Shown piece after piece: positions 45,632-54,883 of a stretch of DNA of 64,000 nucleotides (positions are counted from its first letter, which is position 1; each line of letters opens with the position of its first letter). A model generated the notes under the pieces. The model worked only from the letters and a program-made list of their open reading frames with translations, did no database searches and was not told where the DNA came from. The DNA is taken from positions 222,323 to 286,322 of the forward strand of contig DIJC01000013.1 of NCBI GenBank assembly GCA_002421005.1, in the 5' to 3' direction. Made by a program: the position numbers and the translations under genes. This DNA comes from Enterobacteriaceae bacterium UBA5654. Lineage in GTDB: Bacteria > Pseudomonadota > Gammaproteobacteria > Enterobacterales > Enterobacteriaceae.

Positions 45632-48337
45632 ATGCTAATCAAATTATTAACTAAAGTTTTTGGTAGTCGTAACGATCGTACCCTGCGCCGTATGCGCAAA
45701 GCGGTCAACCTGATCAACAGCATGGAACCGGAGATGGAAAAGCTCTCTGATGAAGAGCTGAAGGCGAAAACAGAAGAGTTTCGCACCCGTCTGGCGAAAG
45801 GTGCAACCGTAGAAAGCCTGATCCCGGAAGCGTTCGCGGTCGTTCGTGAGGCCAGCAAACGCGTCTTCGGCATGCGTCACTTTGACGTCCAGCTGCTTGG
45901 CGGCATGGTCCTCAACGAACGCTGTATCGCGGAAATGCGTACGGGTGAAGGTAAAACCCTGACCGCAACGCTGCCAGCTTACCTTAATGCGCTGTCAGGT
46001 AAAGGCGTGCACGTCGTTACCGTCAACGACTATCTGGCGCAGCGTGACGCCGAAAACAACCGTCCACTTTTCGAATTCCTCGGCATGACCGTAGGCATCA
46101 ACATGTCCGGCCTGCCAGCCCCCGCTAAACGTGAAGCTTACGGCGCGGATATCACCTACGGCACCAACAACGAATACGGTTTCGACTACCTGCGTGACAA
46201 CATGGCGTTCAGCCCGGAAGAGCGCGTCCAGCGTAAGCTGCACTACGCGCTGGTGGATGAAGTAGACTCCATCCTGATCGACGAAGCGCGTACGCCGCTG
46301 ATCATCTCCGGCCCGGCCGAAGATAGTTCAGAAATGTACAAGCAGATGAACAAAATCATTCCGTACCTGATCCGCCAGGAAAAAGAGGACTCCGACACCT
46401 TCCAGGGCGAAGGCCACTTCTCCGTGGATGAAAAAGCGCGTCAGGTTAACCTGACCGAGCGCGGGCTGGTGCTGATTGAAGAACTACTGGTGAAAGAAGG
46501 CATCATGGAAGAAGGCGAATCGCTGTACTCGCCGGGCAACATTATGATGATGCACCACGTCACCGCCGCGCTGCGTGCGCACGTGCTGTTTACCCGCGAC
46601 GTGGACTACATTGTTAAAGATGGTGAGGTCATCATCGTTGATGAACACACCGGTCGTACCATGCAGGGCCGCCGCTGGTCAGACGGTCTGCACCAGGCCG
46701 TTGAAGCAAAAGAAGGCGTGGAAATCCAGAACGAAAACCAGACGCTGGCTTCCATCACCTTCCAGAACTACTTCCGCCTGTATGAAAAACTGGCCGGTAT
46801 GACCGGTACGGCAGATACCGAAGCGTTCGAATTCAGCTCTATTTACAAGCTGGATACGGTAGTGGTGCCGACTAACCGTCCGATGATCCGTAAGGATATG
46901 GCGGATCTGGTCTATATGACCGAAGCGGAAAAAATTCAGGCCATTATCGAAGACATCAAAGAGCGTACCGCCAATGGTCAGCCGGTTCTGGTGGGGACTA
47001 TCTCGATTGAAAAATCAGAGGTGGTTTCTAACGAACTGGTTAAAGCCGGGATCAAACATAACGTTCTGAACGCCAAATTCCACGCCAGCGAAGCGGAAAT
47101 CGTCGCCCAGGCCGGTTATCCGGGAACGGTCACTATCGCCACCAACATGGCGGGCCGTGGTACGGATATCGTGCTTGGCGGTAGCTGGCAGACAGAAGTT
47201 GCCGAACTGGAAGACCCGACGCCGGAGCAGATCGCACAGATTAAAGCCGACTGGCAGGTGCGTCACGAAGCGGTGCTGGCGTCAGGTGGCCTGCACATCA
47301 TTGGTACGGAGCGTCATGAATCGCGCCGTATTGATAACCAGCTTCGTGGTCGTTCTGGTCGCCAGGGGGATGCGGGCTCTTCCCGTTTCTATCTGTCGAT
47401 GGAAGATGCCCTGATGCGTATTTTTGCCTCTGACCGTGTGGCAGGCATGATGCGTAAGCTGGGGATGAAACCGGGCGAAGCCATTGAGCACCCGTGGGTG
47501 ACGAAAGCTATCGCCAACGCCCAGCGTAAAGTGGAAAGCCGCAACTTCGATATTCGTAAGCAACTGCTGGAATACGATGATGTTGCGAACGATCAGCGTC
47601 GTGCTATCTATTCCCAGCGTAACGAGCTGCTGGACGTTTCCGACGTCAGCGAAACCATCGCCAGCATCCGTGAAGACGTATTCAAAGCGACGATCGACAA
47701 TCACATTCCGCCGCAGTCTCTGGAAGAAATGTGGGATGTTCCGGGTTTACAGGATCGCCTGAAAAAAGATTTCGATCTGGATCTGCCGATTGCTGAGTGG
47801 CTGGACAAAGAACACGATCTGCATGAAGAAACGCTGCGCGAGCGTATTCTGGCCAGCGCAATTGAAGTTTACGAGCATAAAGAGAAAATCGTCGGCACTG
47901 AAATGATGCGTCATTTCGAAAAAGGCGTCATGCTGCAAACTCTCGATTCTCTGTGGAAAGAGCACCTGGCAGCGATGGATTATCTGCGTCAGGGGATCCA
48001 CCTGCGTGGCTATGCGCAAAAAGATCCGAAGCAGGAATACAAACGTGAATCCTTCGCCATGTTTGCCGCTATGCTGGAATCGCTGAAATATGAAGTGATC
48101 AGCACCCTGAGCAAAGTTCAGGTGCGCGAGCCGGAAGAAGTGGAAGAGATGGAGCAACAGCGTCGCGCGGAAGCCGAGCGTCTGGCGCAGATGCAGCAGC
48201 TTAGCCATCAGGATGAGCAAACGGCGGCTGCGGAAGCCATTGCGGCGCAGACCGGCGAGCGCAAAGTCGGGCGCAACGATCCGTGCCCGTGCGGTTCCGG
48301 TAAAAAATACAAACAGTGCCATGGCCGTCTGAGCTAA
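45632..48337 (+). CDS. secA: SecA, preprotein translocase ATPase
   Basis: Motor of the Sec pathway (901 residues), moving between cytosol and SecYEG. Walker A is MRTGEGKT, the DEAD-type box is VDEVDSILIDEARTP, and the second nucleotide domain has TNMAGRGTDI. The C-terminal zinc site CPCGSGKKYKQCHG binds SecB. The 58-bp gap to secM carries the arrest-controlled ribosome site. Confidence 0.98.
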   Translation: MLIKLLTKVFGSRNDRTLRRMRKAVNLINSMEPEMEKLSDEELKAKTEEFRTRLAKGATVESLIPEAFAVVREASKRVFGMRHFDVQLLGGMVLNERCIAEMRTGEGKTLTATLPAYLNALSGKGVHVVTVNDYLAQRDAENNRPLFEFLGMTVGINMSGLPAPAKREAYGADITYGTNNEYGFDYLRDNMAFSPEERVQRKLHYALVDEVDSILIDEARTPLIISGPAEDSSEMYKQMNKIIPYLIRQEKEDSDTFQGEGHFSVDEKARQVNLTERGLVLIEELLVKEGIMEEGESLYSPGNIMMMHHVTAALRAHVLFTRDVDYIVKDGEVIIVDEHTGRTMQGRRWSDGLHQAVEAKEGVEIQNENQTLASITFQNYFRLYEKLAGMTGTADTEAFEFSSIYKLDTVVVPTNRPMIRKDMADLVYMTEAEKIQAIIEDIKERTANGQPVLVGTISIEKSEVVSNELVKAGIKHNVLNAKFHASEAEIVAQAGYPGTVTIATNMAGRGTDIVLGGSWQTEVAELEDPTPEQIAQIKADWQVRHEAVLASGGLHIIGTERHESRRIDNQLRGRSGRQGDAGSSRFYLSMEDALMRIFASDRVAGMMRKLGMKPGEAIEHPWVTKAIANAQRKVESRNFDIRKQLLEYDDVANDQRRAIYSQRNELLDVSDVSETIASIREDVFKATIDNHIPPQSLEEMWDVPGLQDRLKKDFDLDLPIAEWLDKEHDLHEETLRERILASAIEVYEHKEKIVGTEMMRHFEKGVMLQTLDSLWKEHLAAMDYLRQGIHLRGYAQKDPKQEYKRESFAMFAAMLESLKYEVISTLSKVQVREPEEVEEMEQQRRAEAERLAQMQQLSHQDEQTAAAEAIAAQTGERKVGRNDPCPCGSGKKYKQCHGRLS

Positions 48338-48353
48338 TTGCGAACTTAACCCT

Positions 48354-48383
48354 GAAAGGCGCAGAGTTCTGCGCCTTTTTTAT
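48354..48383 (+). terminator. secA terminator
   Basis: GGCGCAGA and TCTGCGCC arms followed by T6. Confidence 0.9.
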
Positions 48384-48396
48384 TGGATGAGACAAG

Positions 48397-48795
48397 ATGA
48401 AAGTAATCCAAATTGCCGCCGGGATTATTCGCGATCCCGCAGGCCAAATCTTTATCACCCGTCGTGCCGCCGATGCGCATATGGCGAATAAATGGGAGTT
48501 CCCCGGCGGTAAAATTGAAGCGGGTGAAGGCCCGGAACAGGCGCTGGCGCGCGAGTTGCAGGAAGAGGTGGGCATTGTGCCTGGCCCGTCGCCCCTCTAC
48601 ATGAAAATTGAACACGCTTTCCCGGATCGCCACATTACGCTGTGGTTTTATCTGGTGGAAGCATGGCAGGGTGAGCCATGGGGAAAAGAGGGGCAGCCGG
48701 GGCGCTGGGTATTACAGCAGGATCTTGATGCCAGCGATTTCCCGCCGGCTAATGAGGCAGTGATTAAGCAATTGCTATCCGGCGTTCAGCCCTGA
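48397..48795 (+). CDS. mutT: MutT, 8-oxo-dGTP diphosphatase
   Basis: Nudix hydrolase (132 residues) that removes 8-oxo-dGTP and prevents A:T to C:G changes. The Nudix box is complete: GGKIEAGEGPEQALARELQEEVGI read as G, then REL, then EEVGI. It follows the secA terminator and converges with yacG. Confidence 0.96.
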   Translation: MKVIQIAAGIIRDPAGQIFITRRAADAHMANKWEFPGGKIEAGEGPEQALARELQEEVGIVPGPSPLYMKIEHAFPDRHITLWFYLVEAWQGEPWGKEGQPGRWVLQQDLDASDFPPANEAVIKQLLSGVQP

Positions 48796-48809
48796 AACTC
48801 ACGCCAGCA

Positions 48810-49004
48810 TTATTGCTGGTTTTCGCTCCAGTCATCGCTGTCAGACAGATCGCCCTTGCTTGCGATACGTTTTTCTTCCGCCGCCCACTCGCCAAGATCG
48901 ATTAGCTGACAGCGCTTACAGCAAAACGGGCGAAACGGGCTGATTTCGCCCCAGACAACGCTTTTCCCGCAGGTCGGACAATTAACAATAGTTTGTTCAG
49001 ACAT
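48810..49004 (-). CDS. yacG: YacG, DNA gyrase inhibitor / zinc protein
   Basis: A 64-residue zinc-ribbon protein; the four cysteines are in CPTCGK and FCCKRC. It inhibits gyrase by binding GyrB in E. coli. The acidic tail DLSDSDDWSE is typical. It forms an operon with zapD and coaE (9-bp and 1-bp-overlap junctions). Confidence 0.95.
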   Translation of the reverse strand: MSEQTIVNCPTCGKSVVWGEISPFRPFCCKRCQLIDLGEWAAEEKRIASKGDLSDSDDWSENQQ

Positions 49005-49013
49005 ATTTACTCC

Positions 49014-49760
49014 TTAACAGCACGCCAGCTCAAAATTGAGCCGCTCGGGCACCAGACCATTTTCGCTATCCAGCGGCATAAAACGAATCGCAAAACGGCT
49101 TTTGTGCCCGGAAATTTGTGGATAAAGCTGCTCGTCGAGAGGCAGTTGCAGGCGCAACAGGTCGGCATCCTCGCCGTTGTCCTGATAAAACCCGTTCAGG
49201 CTGGTTTGCTTACGGAAGGCGGCAGAATTACGGATCAGATCCATAATCAACGTCAGCGCCTGCTGAAGCGGCTGCAAACTGTCCATCCACTGCGCCGTCT
49301 GGATATCGCGCTGCGCCTGCGGCAGATGTAGCCACATATGCAGCGTCGGCAAATCGAAACTGCAACAGCCGCCCGGAATACTTAAACGCTGGCGCACCAG
49401 CGCAATCAGCCGATCCTCACGCAGAACTTGCCCGATACGCGGCGCGGACATCAGCGTGCTGCCAGCGGCTTTAAGCTGCTGGCGCAGCGAATCAACAAGA
49501 TTCAGATCCACGCCGGGGACTTCGGTCCACGCCTGAAGTTTACGCTGCTGGCGTTCCAGCTCTTTCAGCAGCTCGGTGCGAACTTCGCCGCGTTCAAAGA
49601 CATCCAGTAAATCGCCGACATTACGAAAAAAGTGTAATGCCCCCGCGTAATCGGCGACCGGCAATGCGCCAGATAACTGCTCGATTAAAAACTCAATACG
49701 CAGCCAGGTACGCATTTTCTCGTTTAGCGGATGTTCAAAAAGAATGTGGGTGTGATGCAT
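49014..49760 (-). CDS. zapD: ZapD, Z-ring associated protein
   Basis: Cytoplasmic FtsZ-bundling protein of 248 residues that cross-links FtsZ protofilaments. Conserved stretches include LFEHPLNEKMRTWLRIEF, ALHFFRNVGDLLDVFERG and KSRFAIRFMPLDSENG. Its first base overlaps the coaE stop (TAATG). Confidence 0.96.
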   Translation of the reverse strand: MHHTHILFEHPLNEKMRTWLRIEFLIEQLSGALPVADYAGALHFFRNVGDLLDVFERGEVRTELLKELERQQRKLQAWTEVPGVDLNLVDSLRQQLKAAGSTLMSAPRIGQVLREDRLIALVRQRLSIPGGCCSFDLPTLHMWLHLPQAQRDIQTAQWMDSLQPLQQALTLIMDLIRNSAAFRKQTSLNGFYQDNGEDADLLRLQLPLDEQLYPQISGHKSRFAIRFMPLDSENGLVPERLNFELACC

Positions 49761-50380
49761 TACGTTTTTTCCTGTGAAACAGCCTGCGCCGCCAGTTTCA
49801 GATACAGCGCGTGCAGGCGGGCGACATCAGAAGCAATGGCTTCTGGCGCACCGTTGTTATCAATGACATCATCCGCCACGGCAAGGCGTTCTTCGCGCGT
49901 CGCCTGGGCGGAGAGAATTTGTTCGGCGTGTTCACGGGTGACGCCATCACGCTGCATGGTGCGTTGTAGCTGGGTATTACGCGAGACATCGACCACAAGG
50001 ACACGGTTGGCTTTCTCATAAAGCCGGTTTTCAACCAGCAGCGGTACGACCCACAACACCCAGGGCGAGGAGGCTCGCGCGATTTGCCGTTGGGTCTCCT
50101 GCTGGATCAGGGGATGCAGTAGCGCATTAAGCCAGCGTTTATCGTCAGGATGCGCAAAAATATGCTCGCGTAAAAGACGGCGATTCAGTGCCCCTTCGGC
50201 GGTCAACATATCTGTGCCGAAGCGTTCAGCAATCGCATTAAGGGCCGGAGTGCCAGGCTCCACAACCTGGCGAGCGATGATATCCGCATCAATAACGTTA
50301 ACACCAAGCAGGGCGAACGCGTCCGCAACGGTACTTTTTCCGCTGCCGATGCCGCCTGTTAACGCTACCGTATACCTCAT
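49760..50380 (-). CDS. coaE: CoaE, dephospho-CoA kinase
   Basis: Final enzyme of coenzyme A synthesis (206 residues). The P-loop is TGGIGSGKST, and VIDADIIARQVVEPG follows. It is first in coaE-zapD-yacG and divergent from guaC, 222 bp away. Confidence 0.96.
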   Translation of the reverse strand: MRYTVALTGGIGSGKSTVADAFALLGVNVIDADIIARQVVEPGTPALNAIAERFGTDMLTAEGALNRRLLREHIFAHPDDKRWLNALLHPLIQQETQRQIARASSPWVLWVVPLLVENRLYEKANRVLVVDVSRNTQLQRTMQRDGVTREHAEQILSAQATREERLAVADDVIDNNGAPEAIASDVARLHALYLKLAAQAVSQEKT

Positions 50381-50602
50381 AAAAGCCAGTCCCGGAATGA
50401 TTGTTGTACTAAATCAGAGAGTTGCGGAAGAAGAAATTAAAGCGAGTGCTAATAATTACCTTCTCACCTTTCGTCAGATAAATTTATAGGATTGTAGCGT
50501 AAAAAAAGAGAAAATCGCAGTCTTGCGGAGTCATGATTAGTGCGTATGATGACATCACTGGAGTTGTGCTTTTTCTATTGCCTTTAACCCCAGGAACCCT
50601 AC

Positions 50603-51646
50603 ATGCGTATCGAAGAAGATCTGAAGTTAGGTTTTAAAGACGTTCTTATCCGCCCAAAACGTTCTACTCTTAAAAGCCGTTCCGAAGTCGAGCTGGAGCG
50701 CGAAATCACCTTTAAACATTCCGGTCTGAGCTGGTGTGGCGTGCCCATTATTGCGGCGAATATGGATACCGTAGGGACGTTTGGCATGGCAAAAGCACTG
50801 GCGTCTTTTGGCATTCTTACCGCAGTGCATAAACATTACACCCCGGAAGACTGGAAAGCGTTTATCCAGAGCGTATCTGAGGATGTACTGAAACACGTAA
50901 TGGTCTCCACCGGCACTTCTGATGCCGATTTTGAGAAAACCATTCAAATTCTTAATCTCCATCCGGCGCTGAGCTTTATTTGCATTGACGTGGCGAATGG
51001 GTATTCCGAGCATTTCGTGCAGTTCGTCAGTAAAGCGCGTGAAGCCTGGCCGAATAAAACCATCTGCGCTGGCAACGTGGTGACGGGTGAAATGTGCGAG
51101 GAGCTGATCCTTTCCGGTGCGGACATCGTTAAAGTCGGCATCGGCCCTGGCTCTGTTTGCACTACCCGCGTAAAAACCGGCGTTGGTTATCCGCAGCTTT
51201 CAGCGGTCATCGAGTGCGCAGATGCCGCACACGGGCTCGGCGGACAAATCGTCAGCGATGGCGGCTGTACCACGCCGGGCGATGTGGCGAAAGCCTTCGG
51301 CGGCGGCGCAGATTTCGTTATGCTGGGCGGTATGCTGGCCGGGCATGACGAGAGCGGCGGCAAAGTTGTCGAAGAGAACGGCGAGAAATTTATGCTGTTC
51401 TACGGTATGAGCTCTGAGTCGGCGATGAATCGTCACGTTGGCGGCGTCGCGGGCTACCGTGCGGCGGAAGGCAAAACCGTGAAGCTGGCGCTGCGCGGTC
51501 CGGTAGAAAATACCGCTCGCGATATCCTTGGTGGTCTGCGTTCGGCCTGTACCTACGTTGGCGCATCCCGCCTGAAGGAACTGACTAAGCGCACGACCTT
51601 TATCCGCGTGCAGGAACAGGAAAACCGCGTTTTTAACAGCCTGTAA
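50603..51646 (+). CDS. guaC: GuaC, GMP reductase
   Basis: NADPH-dependent reductive deamination of GMP to IMP, purine salvage; 347 residues of the IMPDH/GMPR barrel family. The catalytic cysteine lies in GIGPGSVCTTR, and the phosphate site in SDGGCTTPGDVAKAFGGGAD. Confidence 0.97.
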   Translation: MRIEEDLKLGFKDVLIRPKRSTLKSRSEVELEREITFKHSGLSWCGVPIIAANMDTVGTFGMAKALASFGILTAVHKHYTPEDWKAFIQSVSEDVLKHVMVSTGTSDADFEKTIQILNLHPALSFICIDVANGYSEHFVQFVSKAREAWPNKTICAGNVVTGEMCEELILSGADIVKVGIGPGSVCTTRVKTGVGYPQLSAVIECADAAHGLGGQIVSDGGCTTPGDVAKAFGGGADFVMLGGMLAGHDESGGKVVEENGEKFMLFYGMSSESAMNRHVGGVAGYRAAEGKTVKLALRGPVENTARDILGGLRSACTYVGASRLKELTKRTTFIRVQEQENRVFNSL

Positions 51647-51654
51647 ACCGCTAG

Positions 51655-51678
51655 GTGCTGGCGCGTCTGCGCCAGCAC
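51655..51678. terminator. Perfect hairpin between guaC and hofC
   Basis: GTGCTGGCGC and GCGCCAGCAC form a perfect 10-bp stem around GTCT between two convergent genes. Neither strand has a T run, so it may act as a 3' end stabiliser or a weak bidirectional terminator. Confidence 0.55.
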
Positions 51679-51680
51679 GA

Positions 51681-52883
51681 TCATCCCATTCCGCTCATCG
51701 CATCCCCCAGATGGAAAATCGGCAAATACATGGCCACCACCAGCGTGCCGATAATCATCCCGGTAACAATCAGCAGCACTGGCTCCAGCAATGTCGCCAG
51801 GTTATCCGCCAGCCGTTCCGTTTTTTCACTGTGATGCCGGGCCAGATTATCCAGCATGGTGTCCAGCGCGCCCGAGGCTTCGCCCGTGCCAATCAGTTGC
51901 AGGCATAGCGGGCTGAATTCGCCGCTGCGTTCAAGCGCCTGCCAGATCGATGAACCCTGGCTAATCTCCTGATGCGCCTGGCGCAGTATGCGCTGCCAGT
52001 ATGGACAGTTCAGCGTTTCACAGGCGTTATCTAAGCCCTGCAAAAAGGCAATCCCGGCGCTTTGCGTCAGCGCCAGCACGCTGAAAATCTGGCTGAGTCG
52101 TTGTCCCCGAATGAGGTCGCCCGCCACCGGGCAGGCCAGCAGCCATTTTTGCCGCAGCAACAGCCAGCCGGAATGATGGCGTAGTGCCTGAAGCACCACA
52201 AAAAGCATACCGGGCAGGGCGGCAAGCAGGGCTCCCCAGCGCTGGATGAAATCGGCAAACGCCATAACTCCCAGAGTCAGCGCAGGCAGCGGGGTGTTGA
52301 AGGTTTTATAAATCGCGGCAAACTCCGGTAGCACCCAGCAGATCATCGCCAGCACCACTGCCAGCGCCAGTGCCAGGACGATCGCCGGATAACGCAGCGC
52401 CTTTCTGACTTTTGCGCCCAGCCGCTGCTGTGCGGCCTGCTGTCGGGCCAGATGGAAACAGCATTCCTCAAGTTTACCGGTCAGTTCACCGGTGCGGATC
52501 ATCGCCAGCCACAGCGGTGGAAACGCCTGCGGCCACTGTTTTAGCGCGCCAGAAAACGCCACGCCGTTTTCCAGCTCTTCTTCCAGGGTCTGTAACAACG
52601 CCTGCCATTGCCGGGTGGATTGCTGCTGTGCCAGTAAATGCAGCCCCTGCGGCAGCGTCAGCCCGGCATGAAGTAGAGTCGCCAGTTGCTGGATCAGATC
52701 GCAGCCATATTCATTTCGCCAGAGCGCGCGCCGAACCGCGCAGCGGCGCAGACGCAGCGGGGTAATGTGCTGCTGATGGAGCGCTATTAACACCGCCGCG
52801 CGGCCAGATGCCCAGCGGATGCCCTCCTGCACCTTTCCCTCACGCGTAAGGCCGCGCCATTGCCAGAGCTGCTTAGCGGCCAT
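51681..52883 (-). CDS. hofC: HofC, type II/IV secretion inner-membrane protein (PilC/GspF family)
   Basis: A 400-residue inner-membrane platform protein with two repeated GspF domains (QLATLLHAGLTLPQGLHLL; LALTQSAGIAFLQGLDNAC) and three hydrophobic segments. It would work with HofB and the pilin PpdD in type IV pilus assembly. In E. coli K-12 the system is not expressed under normal laboratory growth. It overlaps hofB by 11 bases. Confidence 0.94.
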   Translation of the reverse strand: MAAKQLWQWRGLTREGKVQEGIRWASGRAAVLIALHQQHITPLRLRRCAVRRALWRNEYGCDLIQQLATLLHAGLTLPQGLHLLAQQQSTRQWQALLQTLEEELENGVAFSGALKQWPQAFPPLWLAMIRTGELTGKLEECCFHLARQQAAQQRLGAKVRKALRYPAIVLALALAVVLAMICWVLPEFAAIYKTFNTPLPALTLGVMAFADFIQRWGALLAALPGMLFVVLQALRHHSGWLLLRQKWLLACPVAGDLIRGQRLSQIFSVLALTQSAGIAFLQGLDNACETLNCPYWQRILRQAHQEISQGSSIWQALERSGEFSPLCLQLIGTGEASGALDTMLDNLARHHSEKTERLADNLATLLEPVLLIVTGMIIGTLVVAMYLPIFHLGDAMSGMG

Positions 52884-54258
52884 GCGGCGTGCCCAGTACG
52901 CGCAGCAGTTCTTCCTGACTGGTCAGTCCCTGTTCCACCGCCAGGCAGCCGTTTTCAAACAGGGTGGTCATACCGCCCCGTCGTGCCAGGACTTCAATTT
53001 CTGCGGCGCTCTCTTCTCCGGCGATGGCCTGATGCAGTTCGTTGTCCAACTCCAGCACCTCAAACAGCGCTATGCGACCATAAAATCCGTGATAACAGCG
53101 GTCACAGCCATTGGCCTGCCAGCGGGGCAGGGCGCGCGGCCACAGCGAGGACGGCAGGGCGGGATGCTCGCCGATGCGCTGACGGCAGTACGGACAGAGT
53201 TTACGCACCAGCCGTTGGGCGATAACCAGCAGCAGGGAAGAGGAGAGCATCCAGCGTGCGACGCCCATTTGCTGTAAACGCACCAGCGCCTCGGTGGTGG
53301 AATTGGTGTGCAGCGTTGAAAGTACCAGATGCCCGGTTTGCGCCGCTTTAATGGCGATTTCCGCCGTTTCGCCATCGCGGATTTCCCCCACCATAATGAT
53401 GTCAGGATCCTGACGGAGTAACGCCCGTAACACATTTTGAAAAGTGAGCCCGGTCCGGGAGTTAATCTGCGTCTGGTTAATCCCTTCAAGCGGGATTTCT
53501 ACCGGATCTTCAACGCTGCAAATATTCACCGTCGGCGCATTCAGCGCCTGCAATGCGCTGTAGAGCGTCACCGTTTTGCCGCTGCCGGTAGGTCCGGTCA
53601 CCAGCAGCAACCCCTGCGGCATATTCAGCGCGCTGCGAAAGGCTTCAAGTTGCCGGGTCGCCATGCCCAGCGTTTGTATGTCGAGCGCCTGCTCCACCTG
53701 ATGCAACAGACGCAGCACCACTTTTTCACCGTTGCGACCGGGCAGCGTGGCAATACGAAAGGAGACGGACTTCCCCGCCAGTTCGACGGTGAACTGTCCG
53801 TCCTGCGGCACGCGGCGCTCGGCGATATCCAGATTGCCCAGCACTTTCAGGCGCGCGGTGATCGTGGCGACCAGTTCAGCGGGAATACACGTCAGCAGGT
53901 GCAGCACGCCATCCACACGTAGGCGGACGCGTAGCTGCCCGGCATACGGCTCAAAGTGGATATCGGACGCCCGCTGGAGCTGCGCCTGCTCCAGCGTCTG
54001 ATTCAGCAATTCGACCGCGCTGGCGCTCCCCGCGCTCACCGCAGGCAAATGCGTTTGCGTCGCCATATGCAGATGTTTATCCATCCGTTCCTGCGACCAG
54101 CATTCAATATCGATATTTTTCTGGGTGGCGAAGCGTAACGCGTCCAGAAATTCCTGCCCCGGCTCGCCGATGACGGCGATATTCAGCGTATCGGCATTGC
54201 TCCCCAACAGCACGGCGGCATGACGTTTGCACAGCGCAATTAACTGTTCCTGTTTCAT
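52873..54258 (-). CDS. hofB: HofB, type IV pilus assembly ATPase (PilB/GspE family)
   Basis: A 461-residue hexameric assembly ATPase. The Walker A site is GPTGSGKT, the Asp box DPDIIMVGEIRDGETAE, and the His box STLHTNST. The zinc-type cysteines are seen in CPYC and CDRCYHGFYGR. The start is MKQEQLIALC, preceded by AAGGAG; the frame is open upstream into ppdD. A 10-bp gap separates it from ppdD. Confidence 0.95.
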   Translation of the reverse strand: MKQEQLIALCKRHAAVLLGSNADTLNIAVIGEPGQEFLDALRFATQKNIDIECWSQERMDKHLHMATQTHLPAVSAGSASAVELLNQTLEQAQLQRASDIHFEPYAGQLRVRLRVDGVLHLLTCIPAELVATITARLKVLGNLDIAERRVPQDGQFTVELAGKSVSFRIATLPGRNGEKVVLRLLHQVEQALDIQTLGMATRQLEAFRSALNMPQGLLLVTGPTGSGKTVTLYSALQALNAPTVNICSVEDPVEIPLEGINQTQINSRTGLTFQNVLRALLRQDPDIIMVGEIRDGETAEIAIKAAQTGHLVLSTLHTNSTTEALVRLQQMGVARWMLSSSLLLVIAQRLVRKLCPYCRQRIGEHPALPSSLWPRALPRWQANGCDRCYHGFYGRIALFEVLELDNELHQAIAGEESAAEIEVLARRGGMTTLFENGCLAVEQGLTSQEELLRVLGTPHGR

Positions 54259-54268
54259 CGCGATCTCC

Positions 54269-54706
54269 TTACTGCACGTCGAAGCGGAAAACGTCTTCAC
54301 AGGCCTGCTGTAGCGCGCTGTCCTGCTGAATATTGCAGACCCGCTGCCAGCCCGTGACGCCATTGGCGTTATCCCAGCGTGGGGTCATCACCACGCCCAG
54401 ACCGTTAAGGCTCTCCTGTCCGGTCAGGGACACGACGCCCTGCGCCACGCTCATTGCCGAGACGTAGCGGGTGGTGGTTGGGGAGGGAATGCCGTTTGTA
54501 CCGCCGTCGCAGGAAGCCAGGCCGCCGTGATCCAGTGCGCACAGTTCAACGGCCGTGCGGTAGGGAATAAAGGTTTGCAGCATATCGGTCAGCGCCGCTT
54601 TGCGCAGGTAGTTCTGGTAGGCGGGAATGCCAATGGCGCTAAGGATGGCAATAATGCCGATAACGACCATGAGCTCAATAAGGGTAAATCCGTGTTGTCT
54701 GTTCAT
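54269..54706 (-). CDS. ppdD: PpdD, prepilin (type IV major pilin homologue)
   Basis: A 145-residue type IVa prepilin with a short leader MNRQHG then FTLIELMVVIGIIAIL, the classical cleavage and N-methylation site. The C-terminal disulphide pair is CNIQQDSALQQAC. It is first in ppdD-hofB-hofC. Confidence 0.96.
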   Translation of the reverse strand: MNRQHGFTLIELMVVIGIIAILSAIGIPAYQNYLRKAALTDMLQTFIPYRTAVELCALDHGGLASCDGGTNGIPSPTTTRYVSAMSVAQGVVSLTGQESLNGLGVVMTPRWDNANGVTGWQRVCNIQQDSALQQACEDVFRFDVQ

Positions 54707-54843
54707 TGCGTACTCCTTTGTTAGTGCGGGAACTCTGACAGCGCGGGCATAAACAGGCGAGCGGCAAAAAGCGGATCGTGAAGAGGCTTTCCAGACTTTC
54801 TGGGGTTATTGCACAGGCGTTACATCATGTTGCGAGACAATAC

Positions 54844-54868
54844 GAAAAACGGGCCATCAGGCCCGTTT
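54844..54868 (-). terminator. nadC terminator
   Basis: On the minus strand ACGGGCC and GGCCCGT around TGAT, followed by TTTT, just after nadC. Confidence 0.88.
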
Positions 54869-54883
54869 CAAAGAAGGGAGTCA

